Positions 1 to 12,039 of a stretch of 64,000 bases of DNA are shown piece by piece. Location: positions 39,421,841 to 39,485,840 of the forward strand of contig JAJEKV010000002.1 of assembly GCA_021234155.1 (NCBI GenBank), in the 5' to 3' direction. A model generated the notes under the pieces. That model did no database searches and was not told the DNA's origin. It saw only the letters and a program-made list of their open reading frames with translations. The first letter of the stretch is position 1; the number at the start of each line of letters is the position of its first letter. The DNA is from Isoetes taiwanensis. Lineage: Eukaryota > Streptophyta > Lycopodiopsida > Isoetales > Isoetaceae. The position numbers and the translations under genes are program-made.

Positions 1-2259
1 GGCTTGGACAAACGTAAGGTTGAGAAATCGCTCCCAAAAACCCACAATTGGAGAAGTCGAAGCTGCTGCCGCTTGCCAACATGTACCTGGACATCACCAA
101 CACTAGAATAAATGTGAAAAAAAAACCTCGAGGGGCTAATACCGCATGCCACGCAACAAACAAAAAACCTCTTCAACTGGACAGGCTGGTCACGCGTGCT
201 TGGCGCAAATACATTAAACAATTAAGGGAGGAAGGTTTCAAAGAATAGAGAATAAGGTACTGCTGAGAGAGACGAGGAAGCACCGATGAGATGTTGAAAG
301 ACATGCATGCTCGCCCCCTCTAGAATCTCGATCCGATGGCACAAATATGTGTGGACTCAGACTCTTATAGCCGACAGCCAAAGCCACGCAAGCCAGATGA
401 TGATGGCGAAAAACAAGTGTTTGCTAACAGAGGTCAGGATTAAATTCTAAAACTTTGGAGGGATGCTTAAGGCATTAGTTCTTACTGTGGAATATATATT
501 CTAGGGCATGCAATCCTTGGTGTCAATTGCAAGTTTGGAACAGCTGCATCGATTTACATTTTTGCTAGGTGTCATCCATGTCATTTATAGTTGCTTCACA
601 ATGCTTCTTGCACTTGTTAACACTAGAGTTGTCTCGGGGACCTGTTTGGGTTCATCAACCCGTATGGGTCCCTTAATCCATTCTCCATATTAGGGACTAG
701 TTCTTCACGATATTTATGAGATTTTAAATATGAACACCTGAATTGTAACATTAACTTGAAGTTGTACCACCATATTCAATGGCAAAACTATATTCTTCAC
801 AAGTTTCGCACAATCGCACCTTGAAATACACTCAATTCAATGGTTTCGATGATATGATATAATCTCATGACACTCAACATGGAATACAAATTTCAAGATA
901 ACATTAATTTTCTATGAATGTAGCCTATAAATGCTACTCATTTTTCAAATTTCATGTGATTTCATAAAAATTTGATATATTAATGAGCAAATCATAATTT
1001 CAATCCTTGAGAGACCCAGACAGGTCCCTAAAGAATTTCTGGAAAACAGACATCTAGGAACCATTTCATATCCATGATATTTGAAATAGAATAAGAATGT
1101 GAAGGTACTATTATTTTTCAATGGAAAAGATACTAAGTACTCCACGTCTTGGTAAATGGATTTCATTTTTTCAAAAAGTGGAGTAGTACTATGAATTTTC
1201 GAAATTTTGACCCTCGGGGGACTTGACTGGGTTCATAAAGAGCTTCTGAACTACAAACTTTAAGGAATTATTTCTCGAAAATTCTACCATAGATTTTTCT
1301 AATTCTTCTTGTGATAGATTTCTCATATCATGAATTACAAGATGGAAGAATTAGAATTCCTAGGAAAAATCATATTTGCAAAAGAATGTGAGAAATGTTA
1401 AAGACATTGAGAATAAACTTGACCCCTTTGCATTCGGCTCCATATTATGTTTGGTAATAGAAGCTTTCTATATTTTTCATAAATTTTGCTTTATATGTAC
1501 ACTCATGGATGACAACATATTGTGAGTATGTAGACAAATTTTTTATCTCAGAGCTATAATAGAATATTAAAAAAAGTGTACAAATGAACCCATTTGGGTT
1601 CATCAAGGGACAACTCTATATTCAAGGCTCTCTGGCAGATGAATAAAGTATTTCATCCTATCTTCAAGTTCACATGGTTATTAGAGAATTTTGAATACTT
1701 TATTTTCTGAGGTATACAGGTTTACAGATGGAAAAAATAGAAAGATGTAGTACATTCAAATATTCATGATACATTAGCATGTACTTTGAAATGTAGATAG
1801 ATATCTATAAATGAACTATTAGATTAGTAGAGATTAATACATACTTTATGATTTTCTTAGAGAAATTACAAAAAACATGACTTTGAGTCGACAATCTACA
1901 TTTGTCTTGTACCAGACATCTAAGCCATAGAGCAAAAACAGGATGTCTGGTGCATAAAAACCAGATGTTGGTGATACAAATTGCACACTTAAGTATGCTA
2001 AGAACCTATCCTCATGTGCGGTCCTTGGATATTTTATTGGTGGCTATTTGGATTTTTCACGGTTCCATATTTGGTTATCTTGGCTTTTGAGATGCCTTCA
2101 ACTTCCTCCTTTTCAGTCCATCAAGTTGTTGGCGAAAAACTTTGTTCTTATTATGTTTTAAAGTAGTGACGCAGTAGACTCTTTGGTATCAAGAGGGATT
2201 GATCCACTTGGTGGGGAATATATGATGTATCAGTATTACTCTCCTGGTTTACACCAGAT
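1..2259. other. AT-rich intergenic DNA, no supported gene
   Basis: I see no gene here. Short open frames lack family similarity and are interrupted. The stretch 621-1618 begins with TAGAGTTGTC and ends with its reverse complement. Inside it, variants of a 'ggacctgt-tgggttcat' motif recur on both strands near 637, 1013, 1213 and 1590. This could be a decayed miniature inverted-repeat element, but I find no target-site duplication. Confidence 0.5.
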
Positions 2260-2797
2260 ATGGTTCGTGCATTAAAGATGCCTTATTGGTTCTCAATACC
2301 AAATCTTCCTCTTGATCTAACAGCCCATCAATTTCTAGTTGCAATTGCAACTGGTCTTGGAGTTCATATCTCACATTCTATCATGAACGGTCCGAGGATT
2401 TCTTCTCTCTATGTTGATGCTTCTTCCTCTCATGTTTCTGAGATTGTTATGGCTGATGGTCCTAATCTTCTGTGCGCAAAAGAGTCATGGCAGCAGGTTA
2501 ATTGGAAGAAGGCGGCAAGAAAGAAGTCTGTTATGTCATCTCATGAGGCTATCTTGCCTCGTTCTATTCAGTGGCATGATAATTTGATGTCTGTTGATGA
2601 TCATCTCGATGTGGCAGAACATGTTGATTGTGATGAGGCCATTAAACGCCTCAAGGTGGCACAAGGAGTTTGAGTATATACTGTGTATGGATGGTTTTGT
2701 TTAGTGGACTATAGGTTTTGAGTCCCATGCCACAGGTCCCTTGTATGTATCTTGGTTTTTCTTGATAATAGATTGTCGTCCTTCAAAAAACAAAAAA
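2260..2797 (+). pseudogene. Decayed plant LINE fragment (ORF1 / DUF4283-like) with A-rich 3' end
   Basis: A 137-codon open frame (2260-2673) contains the pattern YWFSIPNLPLDL followed by an 'ATGLG' segment. This resembles the DUF4283-type region of plant L1 ORF1 (W-x-R-L-P-x-L-P-L then 'IG..LG'). About 90 bases downstream the sequence reads TTTTTCTTGATAATAGA, then TCGTCCTTC and an A-rich tail (2786-2797). The same style of 3' end is seen on the minus strand for the LINE at 44.1 kb. No endonuclease or reverse transcriptase lies between them, so this is a fragment or an internally deleted copy. The family assignment rests on short motifs and is tentative. Confidence 0.35.
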
Positions 2798-5570
2798 CAT
2801 TTACACACTTAATTTTGAAGAGCAATTTTATGGATACATGTAATGCAAATTCTATGTCAAATCAAGGCTAACAACATTTTTCTATTCTATTTGTCCCTAT
2901 GTTGCCAGAGATGTCATGAGTTCCCCTGGGACATGATAGTATCAACCTGGATAAGAAGCTTCCCAATGCCAACACCAAGATGATCATCTCCCAGCCTTTG
3001 ATCATTCACACTATCAGATGGATCCACTGCAATTATGATGCCCTCTGCAAAGACCGTCCCACTGCACGGGAATCCATCTTCCTCCATTGGAGCCTGGGGC
3101 AATGTCCTACGTTTGGCTTGCTTGGCTCAATTCTGCTTTCAAATGCTCTCTAAATGAAAGAAGACATTCAACATGGAAAATTATAACCATATAACTATGA
3201 ACACTAAAAAACAATAAACAATAAAGAATAACCATATAACATCATAACCATATCAATACATGTATAATTATTATGGGAAAGATTCTTCAGGCATATTCGG
3301 CATTGATGCCTCTTCCTAGATTCGACACGTATTTCCGGAAGGAAAAAATAGGGAGAGAAAAAAAACGCCAGATAAAATGAAATCGAGGAAAAAAAAACAC
3401 CTGGTACCTGGTCTGGGATCGCCGCCATCGCTGTAGCCATCGCCATAGCCATCTCCCTTCATCAAAATGGGATGGCCCGTCGTCAACACGGCATGGCAGA
3501 TCTGTAGGAAAAGTTCTGGCTGAAATGGCAGATCTGTAGGAAAAGTTCTGGCTGAAACTTGGCCGCTGTGCACACCCAACATAAGCTAAGCTGTTAGCTC
3601 GTGCTTGGGGTTTGTTGGGCTGCGTGGGAAATCTTGCCCGGATCTTTGTCACGGATGCTTCCATCGATGAGTTGGGGCAATTTAATCCATCTTCATTCAC
3701 AGATGGCCTAATTCAAACCGGCGCAGTTTTAGGGCAACGATTCCTTGGACTGCCGACAAACCCCGTTATTCATTCATTGGTCGATATTCCAAAGAACAAC
3801 ATCGTTTTTAGCGTTTCAGCTCCAGGCAAGCAAAAGCAAAGATATTTGTAAATGGATTGCAAATATTTGAGCTGTTGGAAACCGGTCGTCATTTGCCTTT
3901 CTCGCTTTTATTTTCCCGTTCATGGTACTTTCTATAAATCTTAATAGCTTCGAGATCTGTCTTCACCGCCGTAGCTTTTGTTCTACTTCCAGACCGTGTT
4001 GCAAGGTTAAGTTTGAATTCTTTGAGTCATTGGTTAGTGCCCCTTATTCTTAGGTAGAGGATTCAAAGGGTTTAAGCTTTAAACACTGTGACAGGTTTGA
4101 AACTAGAACAGGGACGGATGGAGGACGCAATTGGGGCTTTTTAATATGGGGTTAGCTGTGCAACAGAGCGCCCACCATCATGATTTCGATTCCGGCAACA
4201 AACCCGTAAGTATAATTGGTATAAGCTACTAAACTTGCTTCTTTACTATTCAAGTAATTACTTAGCATCCTAATGATTTGGCATTGTCAAAAGCTACAAA
4301 TTCCCGATCTCCCTGTTCCTTTTCTTCCTAACAGCGGCCATGGAAGCTTCTTCAATAACAAAAAGCGCAATAATGTTGTAGGGCATATTACTCATTCGTC
4401 CAATCATAATCGTTCCATGGATGGTGAGTGTTAAACCTCTTCATTTTCTGCTGCTCATTTTCTGTTAATATCTATCATTTTCTGTTAATATCTATCATTC
4501 ACCTTACTGTTATTAAATGCCGCTTTCTTTCTTTAGGAGAATAAGCCATCGATTTTGATTGATTAGGGCGACAACTTTAGGCATGCTGTGTTGCTACAAC
4601 ATCCCCAACATGCTGGAATGCAGAAAGCCAAAACGGGGTTAGAACTTCTCCAGAATCTTCCATAACCCCAAGGTATCTTGCGCCTTCATCCTTCCTCCCG
4701 TTTAAGCTTATTGTCAATCAACTACTCTGTTTTACTTGAAATTCAGGTTGCTCCTTATGAAGGATCTCTAAATCCATGGCGATTTGTTCAACTGCCTTTC
4801 GTAACTGAGATGGAATATTTGATCTCTAGGAACTCGCTATAGTCTTACCGACAAAATTATGTCGGATACAGCCGCAGGATCCTGCTCGAAAATAATATGG
4901 AATTTGCCACAAGTGCAGGATGGACTGGAGCCGATTTTTGAGATCATTAGGCATAAGTATTTGGTCAACGGCATTTAGTTGTTGCAAAGAGTTTTGACAC
5001 CGGTGGTTATAGTGGTCTGTACCGCTTCTGCTCATGGCAGCTTCAGGATTTGGAATGCAAATTCATGCTATAAGTTAGTGCTGTTGTATTCTGGTCGCTT
5101 CAAAATCCTTGATACTATATTTGTTCTGCATAGGGCATCGCCACCATAGTGAAGGCCTTATCTCTTTCTACATATACATTGATTAAACCATAGCCACGAC
5201 AGGATCGATTGATGGGAGTGCATATGACCACTCCAACTGCAAATAGAGAATGCCAGCAGCTTAAACAAAGGTGCAGGCTCAATTTGGAAATGTATAGAGA
5301 GCAAAGCATTAGTCCTGTTTTATCCAAGATTAGGATGTTACTTGAAGACAGATACAAGATATAAGCCTAAACTTGAAGCCCGATTAGACTTTATCTAGAA
5401 GTTACCACTTCTGTACAATACCAAAAGTGGTAACAAATTTTACCTAGTTTAGGGCAATATTAAAAATCCAAAAGCGTGAACAAAGCGGTCTGGAGTTTTG
5501 GGGCAACATAAACATGAAAAAGTTGATATTTGTATATCCTTAGAAGCTAAGTCATGCTGAACACCAATTC
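2798..5570. other. Intergenic, no supported gene
   Basis: Several short overlapping open frames lie at 3200-3850 on both strands, in a GC-richer patch containing a 37-base tandem duplication around 3497-3556. None has a recognisable domain or a convincing splice structure. The patch could be the remains of a gene 5' end, but I cannot support that. Confidence 0.4.
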
Positions 5571-5622
5571 ATGACGCAAACCCATGTTAAACACCAATTC
5601 AGTCTTCAATTTCAAAACTGGG

Positions 5623-5862
5623 ACATTTTCTTCCTCATCTTGCTTGCTAACTCTATCTTCCCTAATGCTAGATCTAGGAACAATTTTGGCTTGCTGCAGT
5701 ACTATGTATATGTACTTGATGCTAAGACAAAGATCCTTCGATCTGAGCTTTGTTTTTTTTTATACAATGGGCACATTTTCTTTCTCATCTTGCTTGCTAA
5801 CTCTATCTTCCCTAGTGCTAGATCTAGGAACAATTTTGGCTTGCTGCAATACTATGTATATG
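5623..5862. repeat. Two-copy tandem duplication (~144-bp period)
   Basis: The block that begins 'cattttcttcctcatcttgc' and ends 'actatgtatatgt' occurs at 5623-5715 and again at 5769-5859 with only a few substitutions. It makes overlapping open frames look gene-like, but no domain is visible. Confidence 0.8.
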
Positions 5863-6354
5863 TTTTCCATTGTTAACCTTTTTATAAGGAATTGTAAATT
5901 TTTTATAAAATGAAACTCATCTACATATTGCTAACGTCAAATCAGACGCAATCTTGAAGATATAAGGAAATTTACATCACCATCCATGTTCAAAACATCT
6001 TCCCTATACAATCCCAAGGATATAAGGTAATTTGGACCATCTCTTCCTTCAACATTGGGCGTCATTCATGCATTTCTATATTGCACCAAGGCCAATATTG
6101 CATCATGTATCTTCTATATAGGGTGCCCTTTGCATCCCGTTGACCAAAATAAATGTTCCAATAGATAATAAGTCCTATTGGAACAGTTGATGATACGTAG
6201 CGTCCATTGTCTTTATATTTCCAAAAATACAGTTCAATACCATCATGTTGTATAGGGGAAAGGAAATTGGGATCACATTCTGGCACGGAGGGATTGAGAT
6301 CTATTCGACTTAACACAAAACTTCTTTTGCAGTGGGTTGGAGAAGAGAAATGTT

Positions 6355-6378
6355 CGCGGCGGCCGCAAGGCCGCCGCG
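6355..6378. repeat. Perfect GC hairpin with GCAA loop
   Basis: CGCGGCGGCC (6355-6364), GCAA (6365-6368) and GGCCGCCGCG (6369-6378) form a perfect 10-bp stem closed by a GNRA-type tetraloop. The surroundings are AT-rich. There is no U-tract after it, so it is not a simple terminator, and no host RNA was identified. Confidence 0.75.
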
Positions 6379-7427
6379 ATAAATTTCTTGTATATATAAT
6401 CATATAACCAGAACATTAAAACCATAACATTAAAACCATAGAACCATAAAACATTTCTGTGGGCACGTGTCGATTCCTCAGCGACTGCTGACGTGGCCAT
6501 GTCAGCCATCCGGACAACCTCGTCACGCATGACATGGCCTGTACGCTCCAGACTTTCATTAAGGCACTTTTTCGAGGATCGAGGGTGCAGCCAGAAATAA
6601 CTGCACTCTGCCCCTTCCTTTATTTCGATTCATCCTCTTCTGTTTTTTCGCAATTCTTCATCCTCCTTTGTTTTTTCTGCAAGCATCTCCTGCAAGGCGA
6701 TCGACCGACGAATAGTAGATCGACAAATTCTTATGATGCTGGCCTGGTCGACGGATCGTGACACATCTAGCGCCGATGTTTTCACGCACATCGAGTCCTT
6801 CAAAGGTTGCTATAGTCTCAGAAGAAAGTGAGGTTTTTTCTAGTAAGTTTATAGCACTATTTTTACCACTGCTCTTGTTATTTCCATGTGCTTTACTGTA
6901 TTCTTACTTCCTTCTTCCTTTTATAATATTGAGAGGATCTGCTATCCCCTGATACAATTTCCAGCCCGAAGAACCCCTATTCTCGATTTGCAAGTGCCTG
7001 TGTAAGCAAGGAATCAGACATGGAACCTGCGTCTTCTTCCGGCAAATCTGCCAGGTACGTTCTTTCCTTCGGTTATCTTTCTTTATTCAGGTCAGGTCAG
7101 AACCATGATCATTGTTTTCTGTTTTTTTCAATGGAAGGCAGTTCCGTGTTCTTTGTTTGTATTATTTAATTGAATGCATCACTGTTATCATTTAATCATA
7201 GCTCCAAATAGGGACAAGCGACCGTAATTGCCAACTAGGAATCCTCCAAAAACAGGTGATAGAAAGAAAAAATTGCAGAGCAAGCATGTACACAAAATAA
7301 ACAACTATGAATGTTTCATTCGGTTGAACTATGAAGACGTTAGGTAGTTTAGAACATTGCACATACCTTTCTAACAAAAAATACATCCTCCCTTGCAGGA
7401 AAGGTGCAGTCTACACCCTACAATCTT
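6379..7427. other. Intergenic, no supported gene
   Basis: Open frames here (for example 6534-6761 and 6758-6952) are short, lack domains and have no consistent splice signals. I see nothing that supports a gene. Confidence 0.4.
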
Positions 7428-8470
7428 GACTCGCGAGTCGAGAATGCCTCACCCAGCCAACACTATATACTCCTCCTATTCTCACTCGCGAGTCGAGAAT
7501 TAGTCCAACGTACAGCAATGCAGACTACGTATCCCACATCCTCCCTATACCTGCCCAAGCTCTAGTGCATTATCCAGTGTCGAGTCGCAGGTGCCTCTAC
7601 CCAGTCAGAGCCATGCTCCTTCGAACCATCTTCCTCGAATATTGCGAAGGGAAGGGGCTCAGACTGGGTGGAGGCCTCTGTGAATAACCACAAGGGAATG
7701 CATTTGAGCTCCATTCCTAAGGAGGAATGGGGGACTTTCTCGACTCGCGTACACACAGCAATGCAGACTACTTATCTCACATCCTCCTTTGACCTGCCCA
7801 AGCTCTAGTGCATTCTCCAGTGTCGAGTCGCAGGTACATCTACCTAGTCAGAGCCACTCTCCTTCGAACCATCTTCCTCGAATATTGCAACGGAGAGGGG
7901 CTCAGACTGGGTGGAGGCCTCTGCGACCAATTACGGGGGAATGCATTTGAACTCTATGGGGGGGCTTTCTCGACTCGCGAATCGAGAAGGCCCTCGAGTC
8001 TTACACACAACAATGCAGACTACTTATCTCACATCCTCCCTTGACCTGCCCAAGCTCTAGTGCATTCTCCAGTGTCGAGTCGCAGGTGCCTCTACCCAGT
8101 CAGAGCCACTCTCCTTCGAACCATCTTCCTCGAATATTGCGAAGTGGAGGTGCTCAGACTGGGTGGAGGCCTCGGCGACCAATTACGGGGGAATGCATTT
8201 GAAGTCCATCTCTAAGGAGGGCTAGCGGGCTTTCTCGACTCGCGAGTCAAGAAGGCCCTCGAGTATTACACACAGCAATGCAAGCTACTTATCTCACATC
8301 CTCCCTTGACCTGCCCAAGCTCTAGTGCATTCTCCAGTGTCGAGTCGCAAGTGCCTCTAGCCAGTCGGAGCCACTCTCATTCGAACCATCTTCCTCGAAT
8401 ATTGTGAAGGGGAGGGACTCAGACTGGGTGGAGTCCTCTGCAACTAACCACAGGGGAATGCATTCCAACC
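7428..8470. repeat. Tandem array of ~240-265-bp hairpin-containing units
   Basis: The phrase 'caatgca(g/a)(a/g)ctac' followed by 'cacatcctcc' recurs at about 7516, 7755, 8011 and 8276. Each copy leads into the same block ending 'ctctagtgcattctccagtgtcgagtcgca'. Within each unit an arm reading about CTACCCAGTCAGAGCCACTC pairs with a downstream arm of the form GGGCTCAGACTGGGTGGAG, giving an imperfect stem of roughly 27 bp. Between units lie palindromes built on CTCGACTCGCGAGTCGAG, most complete at 8231-8248 and in shorter form at 7430, 7487 and 7970. Open frames in the array are by-products of the repeat. Confidence 0.85.
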
Positions 8471-9825
8471 AAAACTACCAAAACATGCAGCTGTTCGCGA
8501 GTTACTCCGATTGGTTGCTTTCTTGCTCAGCATCTCTCAACCCAGAGAGTGTCTCGACGCTAAAATATTCTCAACAAGGAAACAACCAATTGAGCGAGCT
8601 TTCGAGCAGTTCCACATTTTAAACAAGTCTAACATGCCTAACAGGATCTCTGAAACAAGCATCCTAATAAAATAGTGGTAAGCATTCACCTCTTCTCGCA
8701 AGTATTCTTTGGGCCATTGTATCACAAATTCCGCAGCCTCTCCGAGGGTTCTGTCAACCATATCAACAAGGCATCTCCATCAAAAATTGTGTTAAAGTGA
8801 TCCTTGTGTATTAGGCCAGGAAAATGATGAGGAGGGTGATGGAGATGAGAAAAAGAAGAAAACAACAAGATCCCTATCCGACCAATATCACCTCATTCTG
8901 TGCAGTGAGGCGATCTGGGGAGGCATTTTAATTTATGGTTATACTCACACTGGAGGAAAAATATGCCTGCGCCATTTTTCTTGAATTTTTTGTCATTTTT
9001 CTCCTTTTCCAGTTTGAATCAGATTCTTGGCAAAAACCTTCTGTGAAACTCGAATTTGTGCCTGATCGGAGGGGGAATTCAAGCAATTAGAATGGCTGCC
9101 CTTGTAGAGGGTCAGCTTCATTGAATTGCTTACAATCTGCTCTCTTATGGAATCTATAATTTTTGCAATTATCAAGCAGGGACAGAAACTTATCTGCGGA
9201 TTTCTTTGTGGCCCTCCTGCTGATCTCTGGAATTCGTTCTTAACAGAGAACGTTTTCCTAGACAATTATTTATCACAGGAATACACCTTTGTACCGAGTT
9301 GTGTTGAATTTGAAACAGAGATTATTGATTCTTGGTTAGAGGAATTTGGGGAATATTTGGAGTGCATTGCGATTGGTCGAAAGAGAAAATTATTGTCAAA
9401 TTGTACGCTCCATTTTGAATGATTTTGTCTCCTGTGGTTCCAGGCAAGTTCTTGATCCCATTAAAATTCCTTTGGATAATAGAGATGAAATTAATGAATG
9501 TCATAATAACTCTATTATTAATATGACTGTCAATAAATTGTTTGAATTTATCCCTCGGGTGTTTCTTCTGACGATGAGAACAGTGACAAAGAAAATGCTT
9601 GTATAAATGAGAAAGATAATAATTGGGATCTTGAATACTATCTTAACACTTCTGTCACTGTTAATAAAGACAAACGAGATCTCAATAAAGCTAAGGCTAA
9701 TAAAAAAAACTTATATCTCTGCCCATATAAATGCGCCTGCCAATAATACCAGAAGCAAGTATAAAAAAGAAAGAAGGGGGAAAGCTAAAACAAAACACAG
9801 ATAGTATCCTTATCTTTTACCATCC
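8471..9825. other. Intergenic; possible decayed LINE 5' region
   Basis: No convincing gene. The frames at 9126-9422, 9346-9606 and 9607-9804 run in the same direction into the LINE endonuclease scrap at 9864 and are rich in Asn, Lys and acidic residues. They may be decayed ORF1 or leader sequence of that LINE, but no ORF1 motif is recognisable. Confidence 0.3.
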
Positions 9826-9839
9826 TTCTTGACTTCCTT

Positions 9840-9975
9840 GCCTTTTATCATGAAGATTCTTTCATGGATCTTAGGGGCATTAAAGGAGCACTCAAAAGGA
9901 GAAGAGTCATCTCTCAGATCAAATCGTATAAGGCTGATATTATTCTCTTGCAAGAATTTGTCAATGCGCAAATCC
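9840..9975 (+). pseudogene. LINE APE-endonuclease N-terminal scrap
   Basis: The frame from 9864 reads MDLRGIKGALKRRRVI, then a spacer, then ADIILLQEF. This matches the start of plant LINE ORF2 endonucleases (N-x-R-G-L...KR..V...I....AD...LQET), where the Glu of LQE is a metal-binding catalytic residue. Similarity stops after about 35 residues, where the sequence passes into an antisense PPR segment. It is a severely truncated fragment. Confidence 0.6.
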
Positions 9976-10114
9976 ATGATACCAAATCCTTCTCAACCAT
10001 TTCTGCAAGAATCAAATTCCATGATACCAAATTCTTCTCAGCCATTTTCCCAAGCACTTCTTGTGCCTCATTAATATAGCCTAGATGGGCGTAGACATCT
10101 TTAAAATATTGCAT
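9965..10114 (-). pseudogene. Pentatricopeptide repeat (PPR) gene fragment
   Basis: Read on the minus strand from 10114, the translation contains VYAHLGYINEAQEVLGKMAE followed by KNLVSWN and then a second partial KDLVSW. This is the hallmark of plant PLS-type PPR proteins (MYAKCG...A..VF..M..RNVVSWN), which bind organellar RNA. Only about one and a half repeats remain, and the second copy of the 'aaatCCATGATACCAAAT' segment is a short local duplication (9973 and 10017). No start, no further repeats and no E/DYW domain are present, so this is a fragment, probably moved here by a mobile element. Confidence 0.6.
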
Positions 10115-10559
10115 TTTTCAGAAGCGAAGCTGTTGGAAGAAGATGCATGCCAGGTTTAAATGACAATTCATTCACGTGAAGACAAAAGTACGTAAATCAA
10201 ATGACTATGCAACATTTAAATTTAATGAACAATCATCATTTCATAGCAAAACAGGGACCTAACTTACCTCATCTTTGTGGATTTGTGCAGACTTGGCGTT
10301 CCAAGGGGAACAATTGTGATCATAACTAACTATTCCCACAAGATCTCTTTTAGCAGGTGAAAACTTCACAGCATATAATGTAAGCAAATGGCCTCTTCTG
10401 AGTCTACACAAGAGATTCCAAAAAGCAGTTATCGCAGCATATAGATGTAAACCCTATGCTTCAAACTCTGCAATTTGATTTAACCCAATATCACGACTTT
10501 TGCAACATTCTGGCGGATTTATTTTTGGGAAGGAAAGAAAGGAAATTAAAATACGTCAA
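10115..10559. other. Intergenic, no gene seen
   Basis: Sequence between the PPR fragment and the left end of the large transposon. No coding or RNA feature is recognisable. Confidence 0.5.
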
Positions 10560-10563
10560 TATT

Positions 10564-10589
10564 GGGTGAAAGCATGTTGTAGTGGAACA
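10564..10589 (+). repeat. Left terminal inverted repeat of outer element
   Basis: 26 bases identical to the reverse complement of 39126-39151. Flanked outside by TATT (10560-10563). Confidence 0.8.
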
Positions 10590-10867
10590 CCTGTCCCCCC
10601 TAAAAATGTGGTGGGAGATATCAAATTTGTGGTGCGATTTTAAATGTTTGTTTGGCGCCTAGTGCATGTACTGCCCGTATTCAATCATTTCTTGAACTGC
10701 AATAACCCAATTCCTACGCCACCCGTCCCATTCCAATTTTCTACGCCACCCGTCCCATTCCAATCTCCACCGAACCGATTTCTAAACCCACGACCCACCC
10801 GCGCCTTTCCTGAAGCACACGGCTATGGCGCTTAATCCGGTTGTGGATCAATCCGTTCATACCTTCA

Positions 10868-11622
10868 ATCATTTAATTTGGAAGCAAATCGCCTAAAATC
10901 TCAAACCGGAGCACGCGGTAAGAGAAAGAGAACTCGAACAAAGAACGGATCATAAAAGACGCCAAAGGAAAAGACAAAGGGAAGCTAAAGAAGAATTAGC
11001 AAAAATTGCATCAGCAGAGGGAGGATCCACCAGAACGGCCTCTACTAGGCGTCGGATGGTATTAAAATTGTTATCTTCATTTCATAGCACCACTAAAGGC
11101 TTGTCTAACAAATGATAAGAAAGAGGTTTTACTAGATTATCTCGCAGGATGACACAATGGACACAAAGACTTGGCGAAAGAGCCGAAAGATTTGCAAGCC
11201 AAGAGCATTGTGGTCAACAACCTCGGGGCTTCCATTCAACTTGTGAAGAAGTCTAACAGCAATGATGGTTTAGCGACCAAGAGTAGTTGCCTTGCTATGG
11301 CCGTAAGAGGAAGCATTAATACCGAAAGTGCTAATCTGTCGCTGCTTTCGGGGTTTTGGTAAACCGCTATTTGGTGTTCATCCTAGGAATCTTACCAAAG
11401 CAAAATTGAAGAGGGAAGAGATAGATTGCAAAGGGGGGAAATGGGTTTTGTACAAAAAGAGTTAGAAGAGCGGATGCAATTCCCAATTCTGTCATAGAAC
11501 TTGTGCAGCAATTTTGGACCGAAAACAATAGGGTCTCTCCAAATGCAAAGGATGTTAAGTTCAGAAGATTGGAACGAAATGTAAGAGAGGATCATGCCAC
11601 TCACTATCTGGAAGAATCACGC
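10868..11622 (+). pseudogene. Transposase-like gene of outer element, N-terminal portion (frameshifted)
   Basis: Three frame-shifted coding stretches run in the same direction. The first (about 10868-11110) is a highly basic segment rich in RERE/KRKR-type residues. The second (11171-11360 and on to about 11460) includes GVHPRNLTKAKLKRE. The third (about 11460-11622) contains ELVQQFWTENNRVSPNAKDV followed by HYLEES. The third block matches the N-terminal 'W..E.SR.SPNAKDV ... HYLE' region of the protein whose SDG/QFK core lies at 30.0-31.9 kb. It ends at a plausible donor, CGCAG|GTTTAT (11622/11623), just before the TGTGGTG repeats, which would then be intronic. At least two frame breaks are present, so the gene is dead. 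Family knowledge here comes from recall of related uncharacterised eukaryotic proteins, not from a search. Confidence 0.55.
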
Positions 11623-11639
11623 AGGTTTATTTCATTTCT

Positions 11640-11981
11640 TCTTCACCACATTTTTTATTGTTAATGTGGTATGTGGTATGTGGTTAGTGATTGCTTGTGA
11701 TATGTGGTTGCTGTGGTGAGGCCGTGGTGTGAAATAAATGCTGTCAATATATGCTTTGTGGTGCCTAGTGTGGTGAATAACATGGTGTAAAATACATCTT
11801 TGTAATATATGCTATGTGGTGCCTAGTGTGGTGAATAACATGGTGTAAAATAAATGCTGTAATATATGCTATGTGGTCCCTAGTGTGGTGAATAACATGG
11901 TGTGGTGCCTAGTGTGGTGTCTAGTGTGGTGCCTAGTGTGGTGCCTAGTGTGGTGAAAAATATGGTGTAAAATGAATTCTA
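11640..11981 (+). repeat. TGTGGTG minisatellite, left half (split by nested element)
   Basis: Units of about 61 bp containing 'ctatgtggtgcctagtgtggtgaataa' then '(c)atggtgtaaaat' are repeated, with a denser run of GTGTGGTGCCTA units at 11899-11955. The same unit continues at 29760-29990. The joining point falls exactly where the nested element is bounded by CTA/CTA. Confidence 0.85.
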
Positions 11982-12039
11982 CACACTCACCCCGGTTTTT
12001 GGTCCACTGTTGAAAACATCAGTTTTGGTAGGTCTACAT

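Noticed and set aside
3204-3700. Overlapping minus-strand ORFs (82, 137 and 88 codons) in a GC-richer patch
   Set aside because: Three frames overlap the same DNA, with a tandem duplication inside and no recognisable domain.
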